Notes under the pieces: generated by a model
Told to the model about the DNA's origin: nothing
The model's database searches: none
What the model saw: only the letters and a program-made list of their open reading frames with translations
NCBI GenBank assembly: GCA_002813285.1
Contig: PHTZ01000001.1
Coordinates: 2,479,501-2,543,500 of the forward strand
Reading direction: 5' to 3'
From: Flavobacteriaceae bacterium MAR_2009_75
GTDB taxonomy: Bacteria > Bacteroidota > Bacteroidia > Flavobacteriales > Flavobacteriaceae
Length of the DNA: 64,000 nt
Position numbers and translations under genes: made by a program
In this document: piece by piece, positions 1 to 9,200 of the stretch
How the letters are laid out: every line of letters begins with the position of its first letter
Numbering within the stretch: the stretch's first letter is position 1

Positions 1-210
1 TGGGTGCTGAGCAAAACCGTGTAGTTCGGTACGATTACAAGTAGATGTAACTAAAAGACCATCAATGCCTTGGGCCTTGGCCTGCATCAAAACCTGATCT
101 ATAGCGGTAGGGTCTAGGCTAAATTTGCCGCGGACTTCGGCATCGGCCTTTTGGTAACTTAGACCAATGGTGTAGAACGAGTTATGTTTTGAAATGTGGT
201 AATCTTTCAT
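1..210 (-). CDS. hemA: Glutamyl-tRNA reductase HemA, N-terminal part only (cut by window edge)
   Basis: The first 70 codons of a gene running off the left edge. HemA reduces glutamyl-tRNA(Glu) to glutamate-1-semialdehyde, the first committed step of C5 tetrapyrrole synthesis in the cytoplasm. Translation from the ATG at 208-210 begins MKDYHISKHNSFYTIGLSY and contains STCNRTE at about residues 60-66, the family signature that holds the catalytic cysteine and the glutamate-recognition residues. The gene is divergent from the AraC regulator at 415, an arrangement common in Flavobacteriia, with hemH and hemJ further on. A TATTTTTG -7-like element lies on the minus strand at 231-238. Identification is firm; the rest of the protein is not visible. 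Confidence 0.9.
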   Translation of the reverse strand, partial: MKDYHISKHNSFYTIGLSYQKADAEVRGKFSLDPTAIDQVLMQAKAQGIDGLLVTSTCNRTELHGFAQHP

Positions 211-414
211 GAAAGCCTTCAAAGCGGGAACAAAAATAAAGGGCTATTGCCTATAAAAATAACGCTAGCGGTACAATTAATGTCGTTTCGGGTTTTTTTA
301 GATGTATTAAGATGTAAATCCGCTGAAAACCAATATTTTTGTAGTAAGTACTACGCTTCACGAATTATCTATTTAGAAGCGTTCTAAATAAATTGATCTT
401 AAATTGTTTGGCTT
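211..414. promoter_or_regulatory. Divergent hemA / araC promoter region
   Basis: About 200 bp between divergently transcribed hemA and the AraC regulator. It carries one TAnnTTTG match for each direction: TATTTTTG on the plus strand at 334-341 and on the minus strand at 231-238. That octamer is the known -7 consensus of the Bacteroidota primary sigma factor. No convincing TTG -33 partner was found at 17-23 bp for either, so the promoters are probable rather than proven. A short ORF that spans the gap has no protein-like features. Confidence 0.45.
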
Positions 415-1305
415 ATGGCTGATAAAAATGTCGCTGAAGGTTCGTTTCAAGAAGTTTTGATTGAAGATGGTTTTTTTGTGCTGAAGATTCAAAACGATGG
501 GCCCCAGATACAGAAAGTAGTACGAGATATCAATAGTTCGTTCATTCAATTTCATTTTTGTCTGAAGGGCAGTGCCAAATTTATTTTCAATGATGGACGC
601 TATGCTCTAGACGTGTCAGAAGAGAATTCACTTTTGCTGTATAATACTCAAATGGATTTACCGATGAACCTAGAACTTAATCCCAATTCATGGTTGGTTT
701 CAGTGGTGATGACCATACGTAAATTCCATTCACTTTTTTCAAAAGAGGCCGATTATATCCCTTTTCTAAGTGCAGATAATAAAGACAAGAAGTACTATTC
801 TCAAGAAGGTGTGAACCCGGCTATTGCAGTGGTTCTAAGTCAAGTGATGAATTACAACCTGCATCCCTCTATAAAAGAACTATACATCAAGGGCAAAGTG
901 TACGAACTTATCGCCCTCTATTTTAATAAAAGTGACGATGCCGATATAGAACAGTGTCCTTTTCTTGTAGACGAAGATAATGTAAGGCGCATCCGCAAAG
1001 CAAAAGAAATTATTATTTCGAGAATGGCAGAGCCACCAACACTTAGCGAACTATCGGAAGAAATAGGGCTGTCGCTCAAAAAACTAAAAGAGGGCTTTAA
1101 ACAGATTTACGGTGATTCGGTCTTTAGTTTTCTTTTTGATTATAAAATGGAGTATGCCCGAAAAATGCTGGAAACTGGTCAGCATAACGTTAATGAAGTG
1201 GGACTAAAAGTGGGGTATAGTACGGCGAGCCATTTTATTTCGGCTTTTAAAAAGAAGTATGGTACTACACCCAAGAAATATTTAATGGCGCTGGCGAATG
1301 GCTAA
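415..1305 (+). CDS. AraC-family transcriptional regulator
   Basis: A 296-residue cytoplasmic DNA-binding regulator. Residues about 192-290 form the double helix-turn-helix AraC domain, with a recognisable second half VGLKVGYSTASHFISAFKKK followed by GTTPKKYL. The N-terminal 180 residues look like a cupin-type sensor fold (FIQFHFCLKGSAKF region) but show no ligand motif I can name. It is divergent from hemA. Flavobacteria frequently keep an AraC gene beside hemA and hemH, so control of heme genes is a reasonable guess but not shown by sequence. The ATG at 415 is the only start that keeps the full N-terminal domain. Confidence 0.88.
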   Translation: MADKNVAEGSFQEVLIEDGFFVLKIQNDGPQIQKVVRDINSSFIQFHFCLKGSAKFIFNDGRYALDVSEENSLLLYNTQMDLPMNLELNPNSWLVSVVMTIRKFHSLFSKEADYIPFLSADNKDKKYYSQEGVNPAIAVVLSQVMNYNLHPSIKELYIKGKVYELIALYFNKSDDADIEQCPFLVDEDNVRRIRKAKEIIISRMAEPPTLSELSEEIGLSLKKLKEGFKQIYGDSVFSFLFDYKMEYARKMLETGQHNVNEVGLKVGYSTASHFISAFKKKYGTTPKKYLMALANG

Positions 1306-1492
1306 ATCTTGAAAAAAAAGTTATATGTTCACTTTTTTGATGATTAGTTGCTGATTTTCAATTATTTCAGCACCAAATTATTTTTTCGTCAAAAAAATTA
1401 GCTATAAGGTTAGTTTTTATCGACGAAATTCAGACCTTCGTATTCCGAGAAACTATAGCTTGGTATTTATCCCCTAAACCCTCCACTTGAGA

Positions 1493-4288
1493 ATGAAAGA
1501 AAGACCTTTCTTTGGCCTGCTTTCCCTAACACTTATTTTATTGTCCATACTCTTTTTTGCCGCATGCGAAAAAGACGAAGAAGTAGTTCCTGAGTCGGTA
1601 GTCAAGCCCGATAGGGTAGCCCCTGAGCCTCCAAGAGAATTGATAGCCACAGATATTACCGATTCTTCGGCAGTCGTATCATGGCAAAAGGCAAAAGACA
1701 ATATCAAAGTAAAGGATTACGTAGTTTTCCGCGATAGCACCGAAGTTTTCCGTGATACGGTTACTACTTATCTAGCTAATAAATTGGAGCCTGATACGTC
1801 ATACATGTTTTCGGTTCGTGCTACCGATGAGGCCGGTAACATCTCTGATTTCAGTGAAGCGGTCGAGATAGTAACTAAGGCGGCGGACACTATTGACATT
1901 GATAGTTTAAACCCTTATAGTTTGATATTACTAAGGCCGAAACTAGAACTGGATAGTGTTTCTTCTACATCTGTTGATTTAAGCTGGAAATCGGAATCAA
2001 GTAGCTCGGCAATCGAAGAATATCGAATCTACCAAGACAGTACCCACTTGGTTTCGTTGGTCAAGAATTATTATTCAATTGATAATTTAACTCCTGAAAA
2101 AGCCTACTCTTTTTGGGTTGTGGCTGTTGATGCGGCAGATAAAGAAACAAAACCGAGTAATGTTATAGATGTTTTGACCTTGGCGGAAGAACAGAAAGAT
2201 ACGATTGCACCTCCTGCGCCTACGGGATTAAAATTTGATGGGGTTACGACTCACACGATAGATTTATCGTGGCAGCCTTCGGCAGATAGCTTAGAGGTTG
2301 TAGTCTATAGCATTTATAGTGATACGCTGCTGCTGACCACCACTGAAGAAAACGCTTTTCAAATTCAAGATTTGGAGCCTAATACCGAATATAATTTTAG
2401 TGTTACCGCTTGGGACGAAGCTGAAAATGAATCTAAACCTTCCGATATTTTGTCGGTCAAGACTGAAAAGGAAGATGAGATAGACAACGATTCGTTATCG
2501 CCCGGCCCTCCCATAAATTTAAAAATTATCGAGGTCACAAGCGATATAGTGCACTTTGAGTGGGAAAGCGCTTCGGATAGTACGAAAGTCAGTGAATACC
2601 GAATTTATCAAGATGAAGTACTTGTTGGCAGTACTACCCAAATGGAATTTCAAGTATCTGAATTGATTGCCAATACCGAGTATCATTTTGCCGTGGCAAC
2701 AGTAGACGATAAAGACCAAGAGTCAGATCTTAGTGAATCTTTGGTAGTAACTACAGAGGCTCATGAAGAGCGTCCGGTACCGAATTCGATTCCCGTGAAT
2801 TTATCCGCTTCTGAAATTACCCTGACCTCTTTAGAGCTAAGTTGGGAAACTGATAAAGATTCGTTAAGTTCGACTGAATTTAAGGTTTATCAAGATGGAA
2901 CATTTTTCGCAACAGTTTCTGAATCTCGCATTGAGGTTTCAGGGTTGTCACCGAACTCCGAATATAGTTTTTCAGTTTCTACGATAGATGAAAATAACAA
3001 TGAATCGGAGAGAAGTAATCCACTGACCGTATCAACAAAGGAAGAAGACAAACCGGCAATCGACACAACCGCCCCTAGTGTGCCCAATGATTTGGTAGCG
3101 GGAGAGGTTACTGAAACTTCAATCGATTTAAGCTGGAGCCCTTCAACGGATAGTGTAGGCGTTACCGGTTATAAAATCTATCAGAACGAAAGTTTTATAG
3201 CTTCCGTCAAAGAAGTTAATTACAGGGTTGATGGCCTCGCAAACGGCACCGAATATTCTTTTTCGGTTTCGGCTTTTGACGCTGCAGAGAATGAATCTGA
3301 ACTTAGTGAAGCGTTGATTGTTTCTACACGTAAAGAAGTTGTGGTAGATGACACGCCGCCTTCTGTACCTCAAAACTTAAGTGTGCAAGAAACTACCCAA
3401 ACTACCGTAAGTTTGGTTTGGGAGCCGGCTTCTGACGATTTTGGGGTCTCAGGCTATATTATCTATCAAGATGGTGAAAGCATTTTGACCACGACATCCA
3501 CAGCGTATCAGGTCACTGCATTGACTCCTCAAACTACCTATCGGTATAAAGTTTCGGCCTTTGATGAAGAAAATAATGAGTCTGGCCAAAGTTTGGGCGT
3601 ATCGGCCTTGACCCTAAAGGAAGAACCTCAAGAAACTTCAGATAAAATTTTGGTATTTACCAAAACAGCAGCATTTAGGCATGGCTCTATTGAGAAAGGC
3701 GTGGCTACTTTTCAGGCACTGGGTCAAACCAATGATTTTGAAGTGGTACAAACGGAGAATAGTGGGGATTTCAACATAACTAACCTTGCCCAATATAAAG
3801 TAGTGGTCTTTTTAAATACAACAGGAGATGTACTAAACAACACCCAACAAGCAGCTTTTGAAAATTATATTCAATCAGGGGGGAGCTTTATGGGCGTGCA
3901 TGCTGCAACTGATACCGAATACGATTGGCCTTGGTACGGAGAATTGGTCGGTGCCTACTTCAACGGGCACCCAAGTATTCAAGAAGCCACTTTAAATGTG
4001 GTCGATCAAAATCACCGATCTACTACCCATTTACCAAGCACTTGGACACGAAGCGAAGAGTGGTACAATTTTAAGGATATCTACTCAGGTATTATTCCAT
4101 TAGTCATGCTTGATGAAAGCAGTTATAATGGTGGTACTAATGGAGAAAACCATCCTTTTTCATGGTATCATGAATTCGATGGTGGAAAATCATTTTATAC
4201 GGGCGGAGGGCATTCTAATTCGTCCTATGACGAGCCTGAATTTAGGCAGCACCTCTTAGGCGGGCTCTTCTATTGTTTGGGGCGATAA
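1493..4288 (+). CDS. Lipoprotein with seven fibronectin type III repeats and a C-terminal ThuA-like domain
   Basis: A 931-residue secreted lipoprotein. It has a hydrophobic signal with the lipobox FFAAC at about residues 20-24, then EKDEE. Residues about 40-707 hold seven Fn3 modules, each with the LSW core, a YxIYxD strand and a YxFSVxAxD strand near its end. Residues 718-931 match the ThuA (trehalose utilisation) fold: ILVFTKTAAFRHGS, GGSFMGVHAATDTE and a final FYTGGGHSNSSYDEPEF. ThuA proteins are class I glutamine-amidotransferase-like and act on sugars, including 3-keto-sugar metabolism in Agrobacterium. The ATG at 1493 is preferred over the TTG at 1487. It is monocistronic, ending in a strong terminator. 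The enzymatic reaction of this member is unknown. Confidence 0.85.
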   Translation: MKERPFFGLLSLTLILLSILFFAACEKDEEVVPESVVKPDRVAPEPPRELIATDITDSSAVVSWQKAKDNIKVKDYVVFRDSTEVFRDTVTTYLANKLEPDTSYMFSVRATDEAGNISDFSEAVEIVTKAADTIDIDSLNPYSLILLRPKLELDSVSSTSVDLSWKSESSSSAIEEYRIYQDSTHLVSLVKNYYSIDNLTPEKAYSFWVVAVDAADKETKPSNVIDVLTLAEEQKDTIAPPAPTGLKFDGVTTHTIDLSWQPSADSLEVVVYSIYSDTLLLTTTEENAFQIQDLEPNTEYNFSVTAWDEAENESKPSDILSVKTEKEDEIDNDSLSPGPPINLKIIEVTSDIVHFEWESASDSTKVSEYRIYQDEVLVGSTTQMEFQVSELIANTEYHFAVATVDDKDQESDLSESLVVTTEAHEERPVPNSIPVNLSASEITLTSLELSWETDKDSLSSTEFKVYQDGTFFATVSESRIEVSGLSPNSEYSFSVSTIDENNNESERSNPLTVSTKEEDKPAIDTTAPSVPNDLVAGEVTETSIDLSWSPSTDSVGVTGYKIYQNESFIASVKEVNYRVDGLANGTEYSFSVSAFDAAENESELSEALIVSTRKEVVVDDTPPSVPQNLSVQETTQTTVSLVWEPASDDFGVSGYIIYQDGESILTTTSTAYQVTALTPQTTYRYKVSAFDEENNESGQSLGVSALTLKEEPQETSDKILVFTKTAAFRHGSIEKGVATFQALGQTNDFEVVQTENSGDFNITNLAQYKVVVFLNTTGDVLNNTQQAAFENYIQSGGSFMGVHAATDTEYDWPWYGELVGAYFNGHPSIQEATLNVVDQNHRSTTHLPSTWTRSEEWYNFKDIYSGIIPLVMLDESSYNGGTNGENHPFSWYHEFDGGKSFYTGGGHSNSSYDEPEFRQHLLGGLFYCLGR

Positions 4289-4304
4289 AACTCAGTGCAA
4301 AAGT

Positions 4305-4332
4305 AAAAAACCGACTTGTGAGTCGGTTTTTT
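4305..4332. terminator. Bidirectional intrinsic terminator
   Basis: A stem of AAAAAACCGACT, a TGTG loop and AGTCGGTTTTTT. The A/T flanks make it a terminator on both strands. It serves the Fn3-ThuA gene on plus and sits between it and the convergent DUF1460 gene. Confidence 0.85.
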
Positions 4333-4463
4333 AAATCTGAATAATCCATCTTTTTGAATTACTGATGGATGAGATTACCCATTCTTTCGGTATATGGTGA
4401 AATTTATTGGTTTCGATGGATTATCTAATCTACGAATAGACTACTTGGTTTATTAAAGTGGAC

Positions 4464-5300
4464 TTACAAAGGCCGGGCAACCATAATGCCGGTATTCTTT
4501 TTGATGCTTTTGAGGTATTCTGTTAGGGGCTTTTTAGATACTTCTACTTCCATGGATCCTGTAGAGGCATGGAGCAAATGAATCCGGCCATCTTTTTCTC
4601 TGGTAGCAAACCCGGTATGGGTGATATCCAATCCGTTAATGGATGTTGTCAAGGCAATAATATCTCCACTTTTAATAAGATGTTCGTTAGCGGCAATTTG
4701 GTCCTGAGGTAGAATACAAATACTTTGATTGTTGAGGTAAGCTTCGGATGCTTTTATTTTTTCAAAGTTCTCATCCTCCGAAAGGAAAGGATATAAATCT
4801 CTATGGGTGCTCATAAAGTTGATATCCTTTTTAATTTCTTTGCCTCCGATTTCAGAGGTAATGTCTTTTATCAGACCTTTCTTTTCGTTGTTGGCAATCC
4901 ATTCTGAAAAGTAATGTAGTCGGGAGGCATATCCTACCAATTGCCCATCTTTATATCGAATGGTTTCAAGAGTTTCAACAAAGTCATCAAAGTTGGTTTT
5001 ATCTTGCTTTAAGAGAGCTCCAAAGGCCAATACATTTTCTACGTAAGTGGTACAGTCCAGTCCCAGTAGGTTAACGACCACAGTTTCGGTATCGCCAATT
5101 TCAAGAGTTTTGGCAACATAGGGGGTTTTTAGAAAAGTCTTTCCAATTGCCGTTAGAGTCTTGCCAAAATCGTCTTTCAGAAGCCCATCGATTTCTTTCA
5201 TTTTTTCCTCTACGGCCTTTTTATCAGCTGGTGAACAGGTAATTTGTTGGGCGCTCGATAATTGAATAACAAGAAGCAATAAAAAGGTGGCTATCCTCAT
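4464..5300 (-). CDS. Exported DUF1460 family protein (NlpC/P60-like amidase)
   Basis: A 278-residue protein with a signal peptide (MRIATFLLLLVIQLSSAQQ). DUF1460 proteins have a papain-like NlpC/P60 fold and are annotated as N-acetylmuramoyl-L-alanine amidase-like cell-wall enzymes of the periplasm. The nucleophile region LDCTTYVENV has Cys83. The partner histidine is probably His228 in THTGF, followed by IHLLHAS. The gene is convergent with the ThuA lipoprotein and lies upstream of, and in the same direction as, none of the heme genes. Family assignment rests on these motifs and on length; the actual peptide substrate is not known. Confidence 0.8.
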   Translation of the reverse strand: MRIATFLLLLVIQLSSAQQITCSPADKKAVEEKMKEIDGLLKDDFGKTLTAIGKTFLKTPYVAKTLEIGDTETVVVNLLGLDCTTYVENVLAFGALLKQDKTNFDDFVETLETIRYKDGQLVGYASRLHYFSEWIANNEKKGLIKDITSEIGGKEIKKDINFMSTHRDLYPFLSEDENFEKIKASEAYLNNQSICILPQDQIAANEHLIKSGDIIALTTSINGLDITHTGFATREKDGRIHLLHASTGSMEVEVSKKPLTEYLKSIKKNTGIMVARPL

Positions 5301-5413
5301 GGATTGGATGTTTGCGTAAAAATAAGGAATTCCACAACGAAAGTTTCATAAGGTTTTTAAAGTAGACTGAATTCCGTTAGTATGGATTATCGCTTCTTCA
5401 ATACGTTATCAAT

Positions 5414-6484
5414 CTATTTTTCTTTTTCCACAGCCAAGGAGCTTTCAAAACTTACTCGAGTACGAGCTAAACTCTGTGGGTAATTTTGCTGCAAAAAAGT
5501 GATTAATTTTTCTCGCACATGTACCCTAAGATCCCAGGCCGTGGGGGAATCTTTAGCACTCATAAGCGCCCTAGTTTCTACATAGTTGGCTTTCGTGTCG
5601 GTTACCTGTAAAACATTCACCTCTTTATCCCATAGGTCTGTTGACTCTAAAATTCGAGTCAGCTCTTTACGCAGAGCATCGAACGGAACATTATAATCGG
5701 TGTAGAGAAAAACCGTCCCTAGAATATCGGCAGATGATTTGGTCCAATTTTGAAAAGGCTTTTCAATAAAATAAGTGGTGGGTACAATTAACCTTCTCTT
5801 GTCCCATATCTTAACCACAACGTAGGTGAGCATTATTTTTTCGATGCGGCCCCACTCACCCTCCACGATTACGACATCATCGATTTTGATGGGCTGGGCA
5901 ATGGCAATTTGAATACCTGCCAATATGGTGCCTATCAATTTTTGGGCGGAAAAACCGATAATGATACCTGCAACCCCTGCCGAGGCAAATATGCTCACAC
6001 CGATTTCCCTGATACCCTCAAAGCTCATTAAGGCGATACCTATTGCAAGAATAATGACTATAAAAATTATGATACGCTCTAGAATATTGAATTGCGTAGT
6101 GACTTTTCGGGCCTTAAAATTATCGCTTGATTGTAAATCGTATTTACCAACAACATGATGCTTAATTACTTTAATGGCACTTAAGATTAACCACGTGAAA
6201 GCAAATATGAACAGTAGCGTACTCGATTTTCGAAACCAGTACATATAATCTTGTAGCCCAAGAAGGTTGCGAAGTGATTCTAACCGAATAAAAATAGAAA
6301 ATAAAATAAGTGCTATTGGGGCACTGACCGATTTTACTGTTTCTAAGGGAATCAGATATTTAGGATTCTTGCCTAATCGTTTAATTACTCGCAGGAGCAC
6401 AAAATATGCGATAAAAAGTACAGCAAGGGTACTTAACAAATACAAGAATGAGTTGCTGTTTATATCTATATATTCATTCAACAT
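5414..6484 (-). CDS. Small-conductance mechanosensitive channel family protein (MscS-like)
   Basis: A 356-residue inner-membrane channel that releases osmolytes under membrane tension. There are about four hydrophobic helices before residue 165. The pore-lining helix is seen as FASAGVAGIIIGFSAQKLIG, followed by the beta domain start IAQPIKIDDVVIVEGEWGRI, both diagnostic of MscS. The C-terminal 150 residues match the MscS alpha/beta cage. It is transcribed away from hemH, with a 220-bp gap between them. Nothing is missing relative to the family. Confidence 0.9.
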   Translation of the reverse strand: MLNEYIDINSNSFLYLLSTLAVLFIAYFVLLRVIKRLGKNPKYLIPLETVKSVSAPIALILFSIFIRLESLRNLLGLQDYMYWFRKSSTLLFIFAFTWLILSAIKVIKHHVVGKYDLQSSDNFKARKVTTQFNILERIIIFIVIILAIGIALMSFEGIREIGVSIFASAGVAGIIIGFSAQKLIGTILAGIQIAIAQPIKIDDVVIVEGEWGRIEKIMLTYVVVKIWDKRRLIVPTTYFIEKPFQNWTKSSADILGTVFLYTDYNVPFDALRKELTRILESTDLWDKEVNVLQVTDTKANYVETRALMSAKDSPTAWDLRVHVREKLITFLQQNYPQSLARTRVSFESSLAVEKEK

Positions 6485-6592
6485 ATTGTTTTCTTTTGTA
6501 CGTAAAGAATACTAAAAATCTAGCGTTCATGAACCATATTTATCTTAAAATTGATGTTAACTATGGTATCATCAAAAAGTATTTCCTTATTC

Positions 6593-6626
6593 TGTCAATA
6601 TGATTGACAATCAACCATTATTTTTG
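6593..6626 (+). promoter_or_regulatory. Putative operator palindrome and -7 element upstream of hemH
   Basis: A 17-bp inverted repeat TGTCAAT-ATG-ATTGACA at 6593-6609 lies immediately before TATTTTTG at 6619-6626, a perfect TAnnTTTG -7 element. The palindrome therefore covers the place where RNA polymerase would bind, about 80 bp before the hemH start. The binding protein is not known; it is not a standard FNR or Fur box. Confidence 0.45.
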
Positions 6627-6704
6627 CAGTTGGAAACAGCATTTTCTTCGTTTGTTCGTATTGAAAGGGTTTGATATAAAAGGAAGTGCAGTATAATTCA
6701 AAAG

Positions 6705-7736
6705 ATGAAAGGAGTTTTACTCGTTAATTTGGGTTCCCCTGATAGCCCAACGCCAAAAGATGTTAAGCCGTATCTCGACGAATTCTTGATGGATGAGCGT
6801 GTGATCGATGTAAACAAACTTTGGCGAAATATATTGGTCAGAGGCATTATTTTGCAGACCAGACCAAAGAAATCGGCCGAAGCATATGCTAAAATTTGGT
6901 GGGATGAAGGTTCTCCACTAATCGTTATATCTGAACGATTTACAGAAAAACTGAAAACCCAAACCGAGATGCCAGTTGCACTGGGTATGCGCTATGGCTC
7001 TATGACTATAAAAAACGCGCTTCAAGAGTTACATGATAAAGGTGTGGATGATGTGCTATTGGTACCTTTATACCCGCATTACGCTATGTCATCTTTTGAA
7101 ACGGTAGTGGTCAAAGTGATGGAAGAACAAAAACAGTTTTTCCCTCATATTAAACTGACCACCTTACAGGCATTTTATAAAAATCCAGATTACATCAAAG
7201 TGCTTTCGCAACTGATTGCCGAAGAACTCAAAGACTTTGAATACGATCATATTCTGTTTTCTTATCACGGTATTCCCGAGCGGCACGTTCGCAAGTCTGA
7301 TCCGACCAATTTTCACTGTAAAATCGATGGTAGTTGCTGTAGTACGAACTCCGTGGCACATAACACATGCTATCGACACCAAGTTTATGACACCACAGAA
7401 TTGGTCAAGGCTGAACTTGGCCTATCTGAAGAAAAGGTGAGTTCTTCATTTCAATCAAGATTGGCAGGTGATCCATGGTTAAAACCCTATACCGATTATG
7501 AGTTCGAGCGTTTTCCGAAGGAGGGAAAAAAACGATTGGCGGTCATAACTCCCGCTTTTGTATCTGATTGCTTAGAGACTTTGGAGGAGATAGCTATGGA
7601 AGGAAAAGAACAGTTTCTAGAAGCCGGTGGTACCGATTATAAGCACATTCCATGTTTGAACGATAACGATGCTTGGGTAGAACTTATGGGCAAATGGGTC
7701 AATGATTGGCAAGAGACCGGTGCGTTGCCCAGCTAG
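6705..7736 (+). CDS. hemH: Ferrochelatase
   Basis: A 343-residue enzyme that inserts ferrous iron into protoporphyrin IX, the last step of heme b synthesis. It opens with the family start GVLLVNLGSPDSPTP. It has the catalytic SYHGIPERH (His188) and the later FQSRLAGDPWLKPYTD and PAFVSDCLETLEEI stretches. Residues 205-222 carry four cysteines (C205, C211, C212, C222), resembling the internal iron-sulfur ligands known in some bacterial ferrochelatases. That part is inference. The gene stands alone, with hemA about 6.5 kb upstream. It has an upstream palindrome that may regulate it. Confidence 0.95.
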   Translation: MKGVLLVNLGSPDSPTPKDVKPYLDEFLMDERVIDVNKLWRNILVRGIILQTRPKKSAEAYAKIWWDEGSPLIVISERFTEKLKTQTEMPVALGMRYGSMTIKNALQELHDKGVDDVLLVPLYPHYAMSSFETVVVKVMEEQKQFFPHIKLTTLQAFYKNPDYIKVLSQLIAEELKDFEYDHILFSYHGIPERHVRKSDPTNFHCKIDGSCCSTNSVAHNTCYRHQVYDTTELVKAELGLSEEKVSSSFQSRLAGDPWLKPYTDYEFERFPKEGKKRLAVITPAFVSDCLETLEEIAMEGKEQFLEAGGTDYKHIPCLNDNDAWVELMGKWVNDWQETGALPS

Positions 7737-7815
7737 TGTAAACCCTAATGTGAATCAAAGATAAAGTCATAGCCCTGTTATAAAACCCATAGATTAAGTA
7801 CGATTCAAGATATAG

Positions 7816-9200
7816 ATGGCAAAAGTTTCTGCAGAACAACTCGGGTCTGAACCTATAGGTAAACTTCTGGTAAAGCAGGCCGTACCTGCCTCTATCGGTA
7901 TTTTGGTGATGTCGCTCAATATTTTGGTCGATTCTATTTTTGTAGGTAATTGGATCGGTGCCATTGCCATTGCCGCCATCAACGTAGTACTGCCCGTTTC
8001 TTTTTTTATTGGGGCCTTGGGCATGGCAATCGGTATTGGTGGGTCTAGTATTATTTCAAGGGCCTTAGGTTCGAACAATCATGCAAAAGCCGTCAAAACG
8101 TTTGGTAACCAAATTACGCTGACCTTTTTGATTACGATCACGATGGCGGCACTCGGACTCTATTTTGTAGATGACCTTATACCAGCCTTTGGGGTAAGGG
8201 TTCAATATTTGAATTGGCCAAGATTTATTATACTATCGTACTATATGGCATTCCGTTTTTAGCATTTAGTATGATGGGCAATACCGTAATTCGTGCGGAG
8301 GGCAAGCCTAAATTCGCCATGATCGCCATGATTATTCCCTCGGTGGGCAATTTAATTTTAGACTATGTATTTATCTTCATTTTCGATTGGGGAATGCATG
8401 GGGCAGCTTGGGCAACCACGGGCGGATATATATTGTGCTTTGCGTATATCGCTTACTTCTTTTTCTCTAAAAAATCAGAACTTAAGTTCACTGCTCAAAG
8501 TTTAAGGCTTGACCTACCGATTATTAAAGAAATCGGTTCTTTAGGTTTTGTGACCTTGGCACGACAGGCAACAACTAGTGTGGTTTACCTTTTAATGAAC
8601 AATATACTTTTTGGCTTTGGAGGAGAGCCGTTGGTCGCAGTGTACGGTATTATCGGTCGAATGCAGATGTTCGCACTATTCCCCGTATTTGGGGTGACCC
8701 AGGGTTTTTTACCTATTGCCGGGTTTAATTATGGCGCTAAAAAATACCAAAGAGTACGAAAATCGATTAATACGGCAATAAAATATGCTTCACTGTTGGC
8801 TGCCATTGTATTTATTCTACTAATGGTTTTTCCCCAAGAGATAGCGTCTCTTTTTTTAAGTGACAGGGCAGACCAGTCCGCAGCCGATCTGGCGATGAAT
8901 ACTTTCGTGCTCGAAAATATTCCAACGGCCATGCGGTTGGTTTTCGCCGCTGTGCCAATTATAGCTTTACAATTGATAGGGTCTGCTTATTTTCAGGCGA
9001 TCGGAAAGGCAGTACCTGCCTTTCTACTAACCCTAACACGACAAGGCTTCTTTTTTATTCCTTTGATATTGATTCTGCCCACCTATTTCGATGAACTTGG
9101 GGTTTGGCTTTCTTTCCCGATTGCCGATGCTCTTGCCACAATTGTGACCGGCATTTACTTATGGAGGGAAGTGAGAAGAACCCTCGTGCCTAAATCTTAA
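7816..9200 (+). pseudogene. MATE-family efflux transporter interrupted by a one-base frameshift
   Basis: Two overlapping frames together make one MATE antiporter of about 461 residues. The first (7816-8262) gives helices 1 to 4 and then ends in nonsense after DDLIPAFG. The second continues, without an initiator of its own, as GKGSIFELAKIYYTIVLYGI through SMMGNTVIRAEGKPKF to the end. The crossover is at the GGGG run at 8191-8194: adding one G restores ...PAFGGKGSIFELAKIYY, exactly the MATE pattern after helix 4. Either a real deletion has inactivated the gene, the tract is a phase-variable switch, or it is a sequencing error. The intact protein would export cationic drugs or metabolites using H+ or Na+. 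Confidence 0.85.
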
